A DNA stretch of 64,000 bases from positions 44,328,423-44,392,422 of the forward strand of contig CM033394.1 in NCBI GenBank assembly GCA_019426215.1. Reading direction: 5' to 3'. Positions within the stretch are counted from its first letter, which is position 1. Each line of letters starts with the position of its first letter. The notes beneath the pieces are model-generated. The model worked only from the letters and a program-made list of their open reading frames with translations, ran no database searches and was not told the origin of the DNA. Source of the DNA: Buddleja alternifolia. Taxonomy: Eukaryota > Streptophyta > Magnoliopsida > Lamiales > Scrophulariaceae. The position numbers were made by a program, and so were the translations under genes. This document shows positions 23,621-33,850 of this stretch, in pieces.

Positions 23621-24020
23621 GAACATAAGTTGTTTGTGTGTGTTTCTAACTAGAACTCAAAGCCCCATTTTATAGTGTGTTATGAAAAGAAAGATGAGAA
23701 GAACATAAGTTGTTTGTGTGTGTTTCTAACTAGAACTCAAAGCCCCATTTTATAGTGTGTTATGAAAAGAAAGATGAGAAGAACATAAGTTGTTTGTGTG
23801 TGTTTCTAACTAGAACTCAAAGCCCCATTTTATAGTGTGTTATGAAAAGAAAGATGAGAAGAACATAAATTGTTTGTGTGTGTTTCTAACTAGAACTCAA
23901 AGCCCCATTTTATAGTGTGTTATGAAAAGAAAGATGAGAAGAACATAAGTTGTTTGTGTGTGTTTCTAACTAGAACTCAAAGCTCCATTTTATAGTGTGT
24001 TATGAAAAGAAAGATGAGAA
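23621..24020. repeat. tandem array A: 5 copies of an 80-bp unit
   Basis: Units start at 23,621, 23,701, 23,781, 23,861 and 23,941, each opening GAACATAAGTTGTTTGTGTG and closing TATGAAAAGAAAGATGAGAA. They are nearly identical; the visible changes are single bases such as AAGT to AAAT in unit 4 and CCCC to CTCC in unit 5. The array lies in the element's 3' untranslated region. Confidence 0.95.
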
Positions 24021-25330
24021 ATAAGATAAGAAAAGATGAGGAAATGGGGAAAATTCTTTTTCTTAATAAATTCAAAAGATCATACAAAGTGAAGTTTAAA
24101 GCAAAAGCACTACATAAATAAAGAGAAAATTTTAATTTTTTTTAACTAAAGCAAGCAAAATTCTCTTCAAACTCCAATTTTATAGTGTATTATGAAAAGA
24201 AAGATGAGAAATAAGATAAGAAAAGATGAGGAAATGGGGAAAATTCTTTTTCTTAATAAATTCAAAAGATCATACAAAGTGAAATTTAAAGCAAAGCACT
24301 ACATAAATAAAGGGAAAGTTTTAATTTTTTTTTAACTAAAGCAAGCAAAATTCTCTTCAAACTCCAATTTTATAGTGTGTTATGAAAAGAAAGATGAGAA
24401 ATAAGATAAGAAAAGATGAGGAAATGGGGAAAATTCTTTTTCTTAATAAATTCAAAAGATCATACAAAGTGAAATTTAAAGCAAAGCACTACATAAATAA
24501 AGGGAAAGTTTTAATTTTTTTTAAACTAAAGCAAGCAAAATTCTCTTCAAACTCCAATTTTATAGTGTGTTATGAAAGGAGAGATGAGAAATAAGATAAG
24601 AAAAGGTGAGGAAATGGGGAAAATTCTTTTTCTTAATAAATTCAAAAGATCATACAAAGTGAAATTTAAAGCAAAGCACTACATAAATAAAGGGAAAGTT
24701 TTAATTTTTTTTTTTTAACTAAAGCAAGCAAAATTCTCTTCAAACTCCAATTTTATAGTGTGTTATGAAAAGAAAGATGAGAAATAAGATAAGAAAAGAT
24801 GAGGAAATGGGGAAAATTCTTTTTCTTAATAAATTCAAAAGATCATACAAAGTGAAATTTAAAGCAAAGCACTACATAAATAAAGGGAAAGTTTTAATTT
24901 TTTTTAAACTAAAGCAAGCAAAATTCTCTTCAAACTCCAATTTTATAGTGTGTTATGAAAGGAGAGATGAGAAATAAGATAAGAAAAGGTGAGGAAATGG
25001 GGAAAATTCTTTTTCTTAATAAATTCAAAAGATCATACAAAATGAAATTTAAAGCAAAGCACTACTAAATAAAGGGAAAGTTTTAATTATTTTTTTTTAA
25101 CTAAAGCAAGCAAAATTCTCTTCAAACTCTAATTTTATAGTGTGTTATGAAAGGAGAGATGAGAAATAAGATAAGAAAAGGTGAGGAAATGGGGAAAATT
25201 CTTTTTCTTAATAAATTCAAAAGTTATACAAAGTGGAATTTAAAGCTAACTAATATGCTCCAAGTACTACATAATTAAAGGAAGAAGTTTTTGTTTGAAC
25301 TAAAGCAAGCAAGATTCTCCTCAAATCAAG
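24021..25330. repeat. tandem array B: 7 copies of a 190-193 bp unit
   Basis: Units start with ATAAGATAAGAAAAG at 24,021, 24,211, 24,401, 24,591, 24,784, 24,974 and 25,166; the last is diverged. The last 40 or so bases of each unit match the end of the 80-bp unit of array A. Units 4, 6 and 7 share GAAAGGAGAG and AAAAGGTGAG variants, and units 3+4 are echoed by 5+6, showing a dimer-level duplication. Identical 70-codon frames in units 3 and 5 are repeats, not genes. Confidence 0.95.
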
Positions 25331-25780
25331 GGATGCATTGTAAAAAAAAAAAAAAAACAAAACAAAACAAAACAAAAAAAAAACTTGGGATTTTCTTTAT
25401 TAATTGGCAAGGTTCGTTTCGGACCAAACTTGGGATTAGCATATGGATCACCCTTTTAATGGGCAATCCATCTTTAAAAGCCCACACACATGTACCAAGA
25501 ATTTGACAATAAGATTTGATTTTCAATTTGGTCCTTGACATTTTTCTCTAATGGGCTTTTATATAAGCAATGTATGGAGATAAAATGGGATTTTGGTTCA
25601 CTTGCTCAAATTGAGCGATCCGAGAACCAATCATGTACCAAATATATCCAAGTTTTTGGTTCACTTCCTCAAGTTTAAAATTTATGTACATTTTGGGAAA
25701 TCCAATTGTAAAAAAAAAAAAAAAAATGTCGCGACTTATCCACTCAAGTGTGCTTCCAAACATCATTCATGGACAAGTCT
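25331..25780 (+). other. 3' untranslated spacer of the Tat element
   Basis: A(n)C(n) low-complexity patch at 25,341-25,383, then two short paraphrased segments with TTTTGGTTCACTT(G/C)CTCAA (25,592 and 25,657). No gene. Confidence 0.5.
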
Positions 25781-25792
25781 CGAGGGGGCATT
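25781..25792 (+). promoter_or_regulatory. polypurine tract before the 3' LTR
   Basis: CGAGGGGGCATT stands immediately before the TG of the LTR. A purine-rich tract at this spot primes plus-strand DNA synthesis in LTR retrotransposons. Confidence 0.7.
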
Positions 25793-26598
25793 TGTAGACA
25801 AATAAAATTTGTAGCCAATTAAATGGCGACACGTGTAAATTAATATCAAATAAACTCATTTATTTATATTTAAGGATTTAATAAAATTTTATCCTTAAAT
25901 TAGATAATTGAATAATTGATATTTAAATACTTCTTGCATTGGCCAATTATGAGGTGCCATGTGGCAATTTAACCATAATTAAATCAAATCAACCACTTAA
26001 ATATGGTAGTGATTACTAATTAAATAATGGTGATTTTGGAAAAGTTTTCCACCCCTACAACTATAAATAGGGGTTCAAATTCAAGGATTCATGGACCAAT
26101 TCACCAATTCACAAGTGCATTTGAGCAAGAGAAGACAAGAGAAGTTCCCAAATTCTCTCTACAAGTTCTTCAAATTCAAGAAGGCGTTCAAGGCAAACTT
26201 CAAGGCGTTCTAAGCAAAATTCATCAAATTATAACATTTGATTCGAGATTAAGGTGCTAAATTCTCGAATAAACGTTATAGAAGTTCAAATCAAGTTAAA
26301 GGAAGATCAAAGCGACGAGTCAACCTTGAAGCTTTCAACTTTCCCAAATCATTTACATCGTTTGATCTGAGATTAAGCTATCGAGCCCTCGCATCAACGT
26401 TATAAATATTCAAATCCACATTGGAGAAGATCAAAGAAGCGATTTCTGCTCCAATATTCAAATCAAAGTTCTTGAAGTGAAGAATCAGAGGATAAATAAT
26501 TAGAGATTTGTACTCATTAAATCGTTTGATTCAATTAAATATATTTTGTACAACATTTCTTGTTTGTTAAATTGCAGACTTAAAATTTGTTGTTTACA
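25793..26598 (+). repeat. 3' LTR of the Tat-lineage element (806 bp)
   Basis: It begins TGTAGACAAATAAAATTTG and ends AAATTTGTTGTTTACA, so the tips form an imperfect inverted repeat (TGTAGACA / TGTAAACA). TATAAATA at 26,062-26,069 is the likely promoter. Two paraphrased 90-bp blocks (GATT(C)GAGATTAAG... and GATCTGAGATTAAG...) lie at about 26,240-26,330 and 26,360-26,450. The 5' LTR partner is not in the window. The right edge abuts viral sequence at 26,599. Confidence 0.8.
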
Positions 26599-27789
26599 CT
26601 GCTGCTTTTTGCTCGAATATAAAATTGACAGCGTCTGAAATATGTCGACCTATATGAGTCACTTGTACTGGATTTGATACAAATATTTTTGATACAAAGC
26701 CATAATCTAATAACCTTTGAACGCTGATAAAAATATTATCTATCCAACCTTCTCTAAAAACTGATGCGTCTATGTGAACATTAGGCCATGAAAAGTATTT
26801 AAGTGTGTAGAATTTTAGTGATCCTTCATGGCGAATAGGTTCTCCCTTCCATTGTAGTAGACTGATTTTTGAAACTATCCCTTCTATCTGCTGGTTGATA
26901 ATAATTTGAGCTATCTTTAAAATTCTTGAGTAAAAACCTTCTTCTGCTTTTTTCCAAATTATAGACTGAATTTCTTCGGGTAAGGCTAAAACTGTTTGGC
27001 ATGGATTAAAGAAAGTTCGAACAGACAAGCATTGGTAGATTTATTTTTGATCTCCTTAGGAACATCATTTTGTCTAGGGTTTAATAAATGGACTGATAAC
27101 TTTTGATGTTGGGCTAAAAGGTCTTGATAAATTTTTTCAAGGTTGGTAAACTGTTTAGTTATGGTTTCTAGGTCATCTTCGAGTGATTCTACATCTGGGT
27201 TTATGGGCCGCTTTTCTTTTGAAAGTATTTTGGGCTTTGCATTTTCGGCATTAGGCTGAATGTAAAAATTTGGGCCTAAAATTCTTCTTGCTGTTGTTAC
27301 TGCTTCATGAAAATGTTTAAAGGGCTCCAAGTATCCCTTTGCTACCTTCTGAATGCTTTGTATTGCTTGTTGATAATTCTCAAAGATTCCCACTGGATTT
27401 CCTCTAATAACAAGATAAACTGCTGCTTCTTCTATTTGGAAATTTTTGTTTTCTTTTTCGAAATAAAAACATAATGCATTTAATGCTGTTAATTTGCCGA
27501 CTGAAGGATGAGCTTCCCATAGAGCATTGAGTAAAATACTCTGTTCTTCAGTTATATGAGGGGTATCTTTTGGGAGCTTGAAATTATGTCTAACTGGAAG
27601 TGCTATTTAGCCAAAGGTTTTAAAAACGTTTTGAGTGGCTGGATTAAATAACTGTGTTTCAACTGCAAAGGCTGGTTTATTTTGAATATTTCGCTGAAAG
27701 TTCGGCCTGAAAGCTGGTCTTCTAGCTGTTTGGTTATAAGCTGCAGAGGGAGGTCTTGTTTGTTGGTTTCCTTGGTTGTTGGATGTCAT
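26594..27789 (-). pseudogene. viral ORF4, viroplasmin/transactivator-like
   Basis: Starts at 27,789; its ATG overlaps the TGA of the RT-RNase H frame (ATGA), which suggests translation by reinitiation. The Asn/Gln/Pro-rich N-terminus is followed by a TAA at 27,607-27,609, after which the same frame continues. Around 27,415-27,300 a segment with a YLVIRG...GIFENYQQA...GYLEPFKHFHEA pattern resembles the RNase H1-N/viroplasmin fold of caulimovirus transactivators. A frameshift near 27,000 leads to a last frame rich in hydrophobic residues, closed by a stop that lies inside the neighbouring LTR, so the true C-terminus is missing. One stop, one shift and a truncation are visible. The transactivator reading is inference from pattern; the domain match should be tested by profile search. 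Confidence 0.6.
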
Positions 27790-29200
27790 GATCTGTGACC
27801 CAAAATTAAAGTTAATTGTCTGCTTAATAAATCGGCTATGCTATTGTTTGATCCTTTAATATGTTCAAACTCTACTTTATATCCATTACCTTCTATTACA
27901 TTTCTAAAATTTAACCATATTTTATTATTTTGTTTTCTAGAATTTTCATTTTTTATAAATCTAACTACAGCTTCACATTCTGTTCTAATGGTAAACGGTT
28001 TATTTAAATATAGTCTAAAATGGTTTATTGCTTTAACTATTCCTGCTATTTCATAATCCAGGCTAGTCCAATTACTTCCTGTTTTGTTAAAATTACCACT
28101 GGAATAAGCTGATATTTTTTCTTCACTTTTTGGAGAAAATTTATGAGGTTTACATTTTAATATTGCTCCCCATCCTTCTATAGAGCTATCTACTTCTATT
28201 ATGACATAATCAGTACTTAAGGATAATTCTAAAGGTTTTAAATTTTTAACAATTTCTTTAATTTTTCTGACTAGGTCAATATCTTCCTGATTAAAATGTC
28301 TTTGACCTGATTTTCCTGTTTTCTTATATAATGGTCCGACTAATTTACTAAGTTTAGGAATAAATTTTCTAGAGTAATTTAATATTCCTAAAAACGCTTG
28401 TATTTGTTTTAAGTTTTCTAGCTTATCTGGGAAATCTAGAATTTTTTGAGCTATATGAGGTTGTAATTTAATTTGTCCGTTTCCTATTTCTAAACCTAAA
28501 AAGCTTATTTTTCTCTTAAAAAGTTCCATTTTCCTTTTAGATACTACTATTCCGTTTTCTTCTATTAAATTAAACACTTGTTTTAAATGATCTTGATGTT
28601 GCTTAAAAGTTTCAGAAGCTACTAAAATGTCATCTATATACACTAAACAGAAATCTAAATGTTTAAATATACTATCCATAAATCTTTGAAATATTGCTGG
28701 AGCATTTTTTAAACCAAAAGATATAACATTCCACTCGAAATGTCCTTCACTACAGCTGAAAGCTGTCCATTTTTTGTCTTCTTCTACCATTTTAATTTGA
28801 TTATATCCACTTTTTAAATCAAATTTTGAAAATATCTTTTTATTTTGTATAAGATTAATTAACTCATCTTTATTAGGTATTTTATAAGCATCATCTTCTG
28901 TATTATCATTAAGTCTCTTATAATTATATACTATTCTAGGTCTTCCTCTTTTTATTTCTGCATTATTTCTTACTATAAAGGCTGCTGATCTATGAGGACT
29001 ATCACTTCTTCTTATAACACCGATTTCCAACATTTCTTTTATTTGTGTTTTGAATTCTTTTATATCTTCAGAAGTATATTCTATAGCTGCTGTTCTTATA
29101 ACTATATCTGGGTTTAATATATTTACTTTAAAAGTATAATTTACTTTGTTTTTAGCTAAATCATCTCCTATAAATATCCTAACATTTCTAATTTATGCAA
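27786..29200 (-). pseudogene. viral reverse transcriptase and RNase H
   Basis: Open for about 460 codons after a frameshift near 29,170-29,200 that separates it from the protease frame. RT motifs: RPRIVYNYKRLN, FDLKSGYNQI, FEWNVISFGLKNAP, and catalytic YIDD about 132-135 residues into the segment read from 29,033. RNase H follows (VDSSIEGWGA, then E in LDYEIAG, D near the end in IADLLSRQ), so the active-site residues look kept. It ends at TGA 27,786-27,788, overlapped by the ORF4 start. In the family this enzyme copies the RNA pregenome into DNA. Confidence 0.88.
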
Positions 29201-30331
29201 AATTCTTTCATTTTCTAGGTTTAAAACTTCTAATCCCTTTCCTATATCTCTAATTTCTTCATCTAATAGGATATCTATAGTTTCAGGTTCTATATTATTT
29301 TGTTCTAATTCTTTGAAAAAATCGAGTTCATTATTACCATGTCCACCACGCTTCGCAGACAACTCTGATTGTTTAATGTATCTATTAGTTGGAAAAGTAT
29401 AATTATGTTTGCTAATAGTAATATAATTTTTTCCTATTAAGATACTACCATTTAATGCACAAATGAAGTTTAACCCTAAAAGGAATTCGTGGCTATTTAT
29501 GTTTTCTGGTGCTATAAGGACTTGTCCTAATGTATATTTGCTACTATAATTTCCTGAAAAATCTTTAAATTGTATTCCTATGTTAATTAACTCTTTTGTT
29601 ATTCTCATTAATCTATTTTCTGCAGTTCTACTAGTAACAGTATAACTTAATTGTGTTACAAATTCTTTTGGCACAAGACTAGCGCTAAGCATGCCTTTTG
29701 TACTTCCTGTATCTAAAATGGCTTTAGTTTCAATATATTTTTCTTGATTACACCATATTCGACAATCTAAAAGTATTAGACTACTAGTATAGGGTACTTG
29801 TAGTTGGGGTTCATGCGCTGTATTTTGTAAATGAGTTTCTTCTAATTGTTGGTTAATTTCATCAAGTTCTTCTATAATTACACCTTTTCCTTTATTTTGA
29901 TTACTACTTATGTTTTCATTATTTTTTAATTTTAATTCTATTAATTGTATTCTTAAATCTAAATTCTCTATTTTATGGCTTAGAACTTCTATAGATTCTA
30001 GTTTTTTACTAGGTTTATGCGATACATCTGTTTCTATATTATATGCGTCTTTAGCACAAATAAAACAAATCTCGTCAAAACATATATTGCACTGATATCT
30101 TAAATGCATATCAGGATATAATCTACAAATACTACAGGCTACACTCATAGTTCCCTTTCCATTTATATATTTATGTTCACATAAATTATTCATATAGGTA
30201 TATTCTATTATATTTGGAATTTCTGGTCCTTCTTCACTTACTATACTAAATATGCTTTCATTATCACTTTCATTACCGTCTATACTTACTACATCTTCAT
30301 CTAATTGTTCTGCTATGACTGCTCTTTCCAT
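29168..30331 (-). CDS. viral polyprotein segment: second zinc finger and aspartic protease
   Basis: A 387-codon open stretch in the same frame as the coat-protein part upstream. Residues 66-92 (counted from the internal Met at 30,331) form C-x2-C-x11-C-x2-C-x4-C-x2-C, the spacing known for the second Cys-rich finger of badnaviruses and rice tungro-type virus. A charged linker follows. The aspartic protease has DTGS at residues 207-210 and a hydrophobic LLGLNF flap/GLN region around 280-290. The internal Met is not a true start; the protein is part of a polyprotein. The frame ends at 29,168 only because of a frameshift shortly before RT. Confidence 0.82.
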   Translation of the reverse strand: MERAVIAEQLDEDVVSIDGNESDNESIFSIVSEEGPEIPNIIEYTYMNNLCEHKYINGKGTMSVACSICRLYPDMHLRYQCNICFDEICFICAKDAYNIETDVSHKPSKKLESIEVLSHKIENLDLRIQLIELKLKNNENISSNQNKGKGVIIEELDEINQQLEETHLQNTAHEPQLQVPYTSSLILLDCRIWCNQEKYIETKAILDTGSTKGMLSASLVPKEFVTQLSYTVTSRTAENRLMRITKELINIGIQFKDFSGNYSSKYTLGQVLIAPENINSHEFLLGLNFICALNGSILIGKNYITISKHNYTFPTNRYIKQSELSAKRGGHGNNELDFFKELEQNNIEPETIDILLDEEIRDIGKGLEVLNLENERILHKLEMLGYL

Positions 30332-31870
30332 ATTAAACTGTCTTTTCGGACATCTGTTAGCTAAATGTTTAGGATCTCCACAAATATAACATGTGCATTT
30401 TCTTGTTGATGGCTTTTTAACATAATTAGGTGGTTTTCTTCCTTGCCTATATTGTCTAAAACTAGATTTTGGTTTATTTGATTTCTTTAATATTTTGCGT
30501 TTTGACTTAAAGTAATTTTTCTGTCCATATTGTTGTGGGGTGTATATAGCTTTTCTACAAAACTCATAAGATTACTTTCTAATTTGTTCTCTAATAAATT
30601 CTTCTTTACACCATTCCTGAAGTTTAAAGAAAGTATATTGTACTCTAGGTCCTATACCTAATCCTGTAAGATTACCATTAGTTTTTATCCATTCTTCATG
30701 TATTCTTTTTCCTAAATCTTGGGGTAATTTCGTAAAATATCTATTGCATAATTCTTCATCAAATGCTTTATTAGCTTCTCCTATTAATCTTGTAAAATCT
30801 TGATTTAAAGGTATAATATATTTCATATCGGTTATTGTGAGTTGTTCTAGGTTTCTAAGTGTCGTATCTTGTATGAATGTATTTTCTCTTCCTGGATCTA
30901 TTCCTATTATTAACGTTCTAATAAAACTAGTAAAATTATAAGGATTATTTCCTAAGGCCTTTATTTCATTAATTCTATTAGGATCTTTCTTCTTCTTACT
31001 TTGCCAAATAGATAATGCTGTAGGTCCTAAGCATGTTTCTAAAAAATTAAACATATCTATATCTGTTTTTTTATTTATTTCCCAATGTCTTACTACACAT
31101 TGTTCCCATATATTTATTTCTTCTGGCCACATTTGTGGACTTCCTAATTCAATTACTAACATAGTTCCACTCATGGTTTTTCCTATGGGTTGTCTTGATC
31201 CTATATATTTATTTGGCTGGGTTGATCCATATTCATATGTTGGATTTTTCCATTCTGGTCTACCACTCATTTCTACATTTCTAGCTGGAACTTCACTATA
31301 ATCTGGTTCTACTCTAGTTCTTTTTCCTATATTACTACTAGTACTTGCTTGGCTATTTGCCATAAAAGCTACTTCATTGCTACCTTTTTCTTTAAAGAAA
31401 TTTTTAAATTCTATTTTTCCTGAAACTATATCATCTACTAAATCAATATTATAATATTGTTTAAATTCTTCTTCAGCCGATTCTAAATTGATATCTAAAT
31501 TCATTGCTTCAAGATACATTTCGTCTACTAATTCTCTTAAATTATTTATCTCAAAAAAATTTCTTAATATTTCTTCCATATTTTTTGGTCTATAATCATT
31601 TTTAAGCTGACTTTCTAATTGTCTAATCTCTTCGTCTATTTCTTCTATATTTTCTTCCACTTCATTTTCTTCGCTTTCTATGTCAGATATTATTTCCCAA
31701 TTTGCGAATCTACTAGTTATTCTAACTTCTTCTTCTTCTATAATATTCATGTAGCTTGTTTCAGTTTCATTATCAGTTTCTTCTTCTAGATCTTCTAAAT
31801 TTTCTTTGGGATTTTGTTTTTGGTAATTAAGAAATCTAATAGAAGTCTGACCTCTACTGTTTGTATACAT
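30332..31870 (-). pseudogene. viral coat protein and CCHC zinc knuckle
   Basis: It runs from 31,870 in frame with the movement protein. The first third is acidic (runs of Glu/Asp), typical of pararetroviral coat precursors. The core has FLETCLGPTALSIWQ and NRYFTKLPQDLGKRI blocks. A TAA at 30,572-30,574 interrupts; the frame then continues through a basic stretch into a knuckle C-x-C-x2-C-x4-H-x4-C (CTCYICGDPKHLANRC at about 30,405-30,360), the exact badnavirus form. It continues directly into the second finger and protease. It would build the bacilliform or icosahedral capsid and bind nucleic acid. Confidence 0.82.
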
Positions 31871-32707
31871 TACACTTTCTCCTGGAACTTTGACAGTCTC
31901 ATTTTCTTCTAAGTGTTTGGTTAATTCTCATTCTTCTCCATTTAAATCGTTATTATCAATATTTAAAGGTTTAATCATTTTTACTCCTACTGAAGCTAAT
32001 CCATCTATTATCCCATCTATATTAATTTTATATTGAGGAAAACTATTATTGGTTACTCTTCCTAAAAATGCTATAGAAACTACTAAGTTGTTACCATCAT
32101 ATGTTTCATATCCTCTAGTTTGTAATCCTATAGTAATTTTATTAATATCTTTAATACTTTTCATCATGTTTGGAGCTACATAAAATTTTCCTACATTATT
32201 CGTCATATCTATTTCCATACTAGCAAATACTGCTCTCCTAGCATCAGACCAACTTTTATCTACTAATAAAACTAAAACCTTTCCATCGGTTCCTTTTCTA
32301 GTTAATCCTTTTATTCCTATAATAATTAATCCTAAATGTATATACTTTTGCTTTAATTGTTTTAATTGCTTTATACATTCCTGGCTAACTAAGCTTATAT
32401 TTTCAGCATTTGTAGTAACTTTTACTTCTTTTTCTCTAAATTTCTTGATTAAATGTGTGTTAAAATCCATTTTTCCTACTTTATATAAAGTTTTAGGTTT
32501 TAATTTATCTATTCCTTTATTATTATATAAATTAAGATTTTCTTCTACGTCTATTATTTCTTCCAATTCTACTTCTTTAGCTGAGCTTTGACTTTCTGAT
32601 CCTCTAAACATTCGTTTAGTGAAAGTATTACTTATTTTTCCTTTCTCTTTTTCTTTATTACCTGATTCACTTATAGTTCTACTAGTACCACTAAATGATC
32701 TCATCAT
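31871..32707 (-). pseudogene. viral movement protein domain
   Basis: Start ATG at 32,707, three bases after the ORF2 stop. About 259 codons are open before a TGA at about 31,928-31,930; the same frame then runs on through a short linker into the coat protein, so the stop is the only break between them. A GKVLVLLVDKSWSDARRAVF block, the FASMEIDMTNN strand with its Asp, and LVVSIAFLGRV match the 30K movement-protein superfamily as found in Caulimoviridae. The product would widen plasmodesmata for cell-to-cell spread. From this ATG to the RNase H end is about 1,640 codons, near the size of tungrovirus P3. Confidence 0.78.
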
Positions 32708-32710
32708 TTT

Positions 32711-33049
32711 TTACCAATATATATATTTTTTAGGTTCTTCTTTAGGTTTTTCAGATTCGTCTAGTGCTAAATTTGCTAATCTTTCTTCTATACTATCTTG
32801 TAAATCTCCTTTAATCACTTGAGACACTGTGTCTATTTTAGTACTTAATTTTTCTAACTTATTTTCTAATGTATTTAGCCTTTCGAATATTTGTAGAATT
32901 AAATCGAATTGAATATTCCAAAGTTTAGGATATAATTTATCTGAATTACTAGTTCCTTGATAGGTAGTAAATCCTTCTTCCGTAGATAGATATTTATTTG
33001 CTAGTTCAATGGCTCTTTTATATTCTAATCTATTTTCTATATTATTCAT
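32711..33049 (-). CDS. viral ORF2, coiled-coil (virion-associated-like) protein
   Basis: 112 codons, intact, ATG at 33,049 overlapping the ORF1 TGA as ATGA. After a short N-terminal part with Tyr/Trp residues, about residues 50-100 form a heptad-like coiled coil (LNTLENKLEKLSTKIDTV). The C-terminus is Lys/Pro-rich. Position, size and coiled coil fit badna/tungrovirus P2, which associates with virions. Assignment rests on context more than on sequence. Confidence 0.65.
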   Translation of the reverse strand: MNNIENRLEYKRAIELANKYLSTEEGFTTYQGTSNSDKLYPKLWNIQFDLILQIFERLNTLENKLEKLSTKIDTVSQVIKGDLQDSIEERLANLALDESEKPKEEPKKYIYW

Positions 33050-33808
33050 CCACTAACTATTCGTTCTATATTTTTTAGAGTTTTACTTGTTTTTAAGTTT
33101 TGAGTTTCAACTTTATTTATTTTTTCTATTACTTGGCTTAGAGTTTTCTTAGTTTCAGTTTCTAATTGTTTTAGCTTATTACTTTCCAAGCTATATTTTA
33201 ATTCTATTATTTCGTCTTTAGTGGGGAAAAGCTTATTATATTTCTTAACTATTTTTAGAGTTTCCTCAGATTGTTGTTTAATATAATCTAAATTATTATT
33301 TTCACCCTTCTTTATTATTTCTCTATTTATTAAAACGATTTCTTTTAATGATTCTAACGTTTTACAAAGTTTAGCGTTATTTATTTCTAAGTTTGATGCT
33401 AACGATATAAATAAATCTGTTAAACTGTTTAAGTGTTTATTTTCTGAATGTAAATTGTGCTTAAAATTTGAATCAAATCTACAAATAAATTTATGTTTAT
33501 CTAACGAGATTTCGGTTCTATCGGCTAAACTATATTCTAAATCTAGATATTCTAATCTTTTATAATTAGAAGAAGCTATTTTAATAAAAGGCTGCTATTA
33601 ATATATTCAAGATTAAAAGGTACTTAATATAGTTTTCGTGATCTCTTAATCTAGGAGGTATGTTAAGATAATTATTAACCCAATGTTCTCTCCTAATTAT
33701 TAATTGATTTCGTAATTCTAATATTAATTCTGTATTAGTATAATCTAAGTTTTCTAAAGTATTAAGACAATCAATAACAATACTTAAAATATGAGCAGGA
33801 ATTGGCAT
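33047..33808 (-). pseudogene. viral ORF1, frameshifted
   Basis: A first part starts at 33,808 (MPIPAHILSIVIDCLNTLEN) and is open for 75 codons. A shift near 33,590 leads into a second frame, open to the TGA at 33,047-33,049, that is strongly helical and Lys/Glu-rich (about 178 codons). The stop overlaps the ORF2 start (ATGA). Badna/tungroviruses have an ORF1 of unknown function in this place. Whether the two parts were one gene of about 250 codons is inference. Confidence 0.5.
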
Positions 33809-33850
33809 GTATATAAATTATGAATGCACTAAAAAGTTTTTATGCAGATT

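Larger units (their letters stand above)
26599..33850 (-). mobile_element. endogenous pararetrovirus (Caulimoviridae), truncated
   Basis: A minus-strand viral insertion with gene order ORF1, ORF2, a long polyprotein (movement protein, coat protein, two zinc fingers, protease, RT, RNase H) and ORF4. The zinc-finger spacing and the ORF1/ORF2 junction are badna/tungrovirus-like; ORF4 is not found in badnaviruses. No tRNA-Met primer site was found upstream of ORF1, so the leader is missing or lost. The 3' end is cut at the LTR edge. The left-to-right limit near 33,850 is set by loss of recognisable viral sequence and is approximate. No integrase is present, as usual for this family. Confidence 0.85.

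Noticed and set aside
24382..24977. Two identical 70-codon open frames (24,382-24,594 and 24,765-24,977)
   Set aside because: They are the same unit of a tandem array, low complexity and Lys-rich, with no start context or domain.
23621..25330. CRISPR-like array
   Set aside because: Units are contiguous with no unique spacers, and the genome is plant nuclear; this is a satellite-type tandem repeat.
13455..26598. One complete Tat element with 5' LTR at 13,455 and 3' LTR at 25,793
   Set aside because: The two LTR candidates show no shared sequence beyond TTGTTTACA, and a gap lies between them.
26599..33850. Ty3/gypsy or petuvirus/florendovirus assignment of the viral block
   Set aside because: A 30K movement protein and the paired badna-type zinc fingers with no integrase exclude gypsy. 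The zinc-finger pair and ORF1/ORF2 layout do not fit petu- or florendoviruses.
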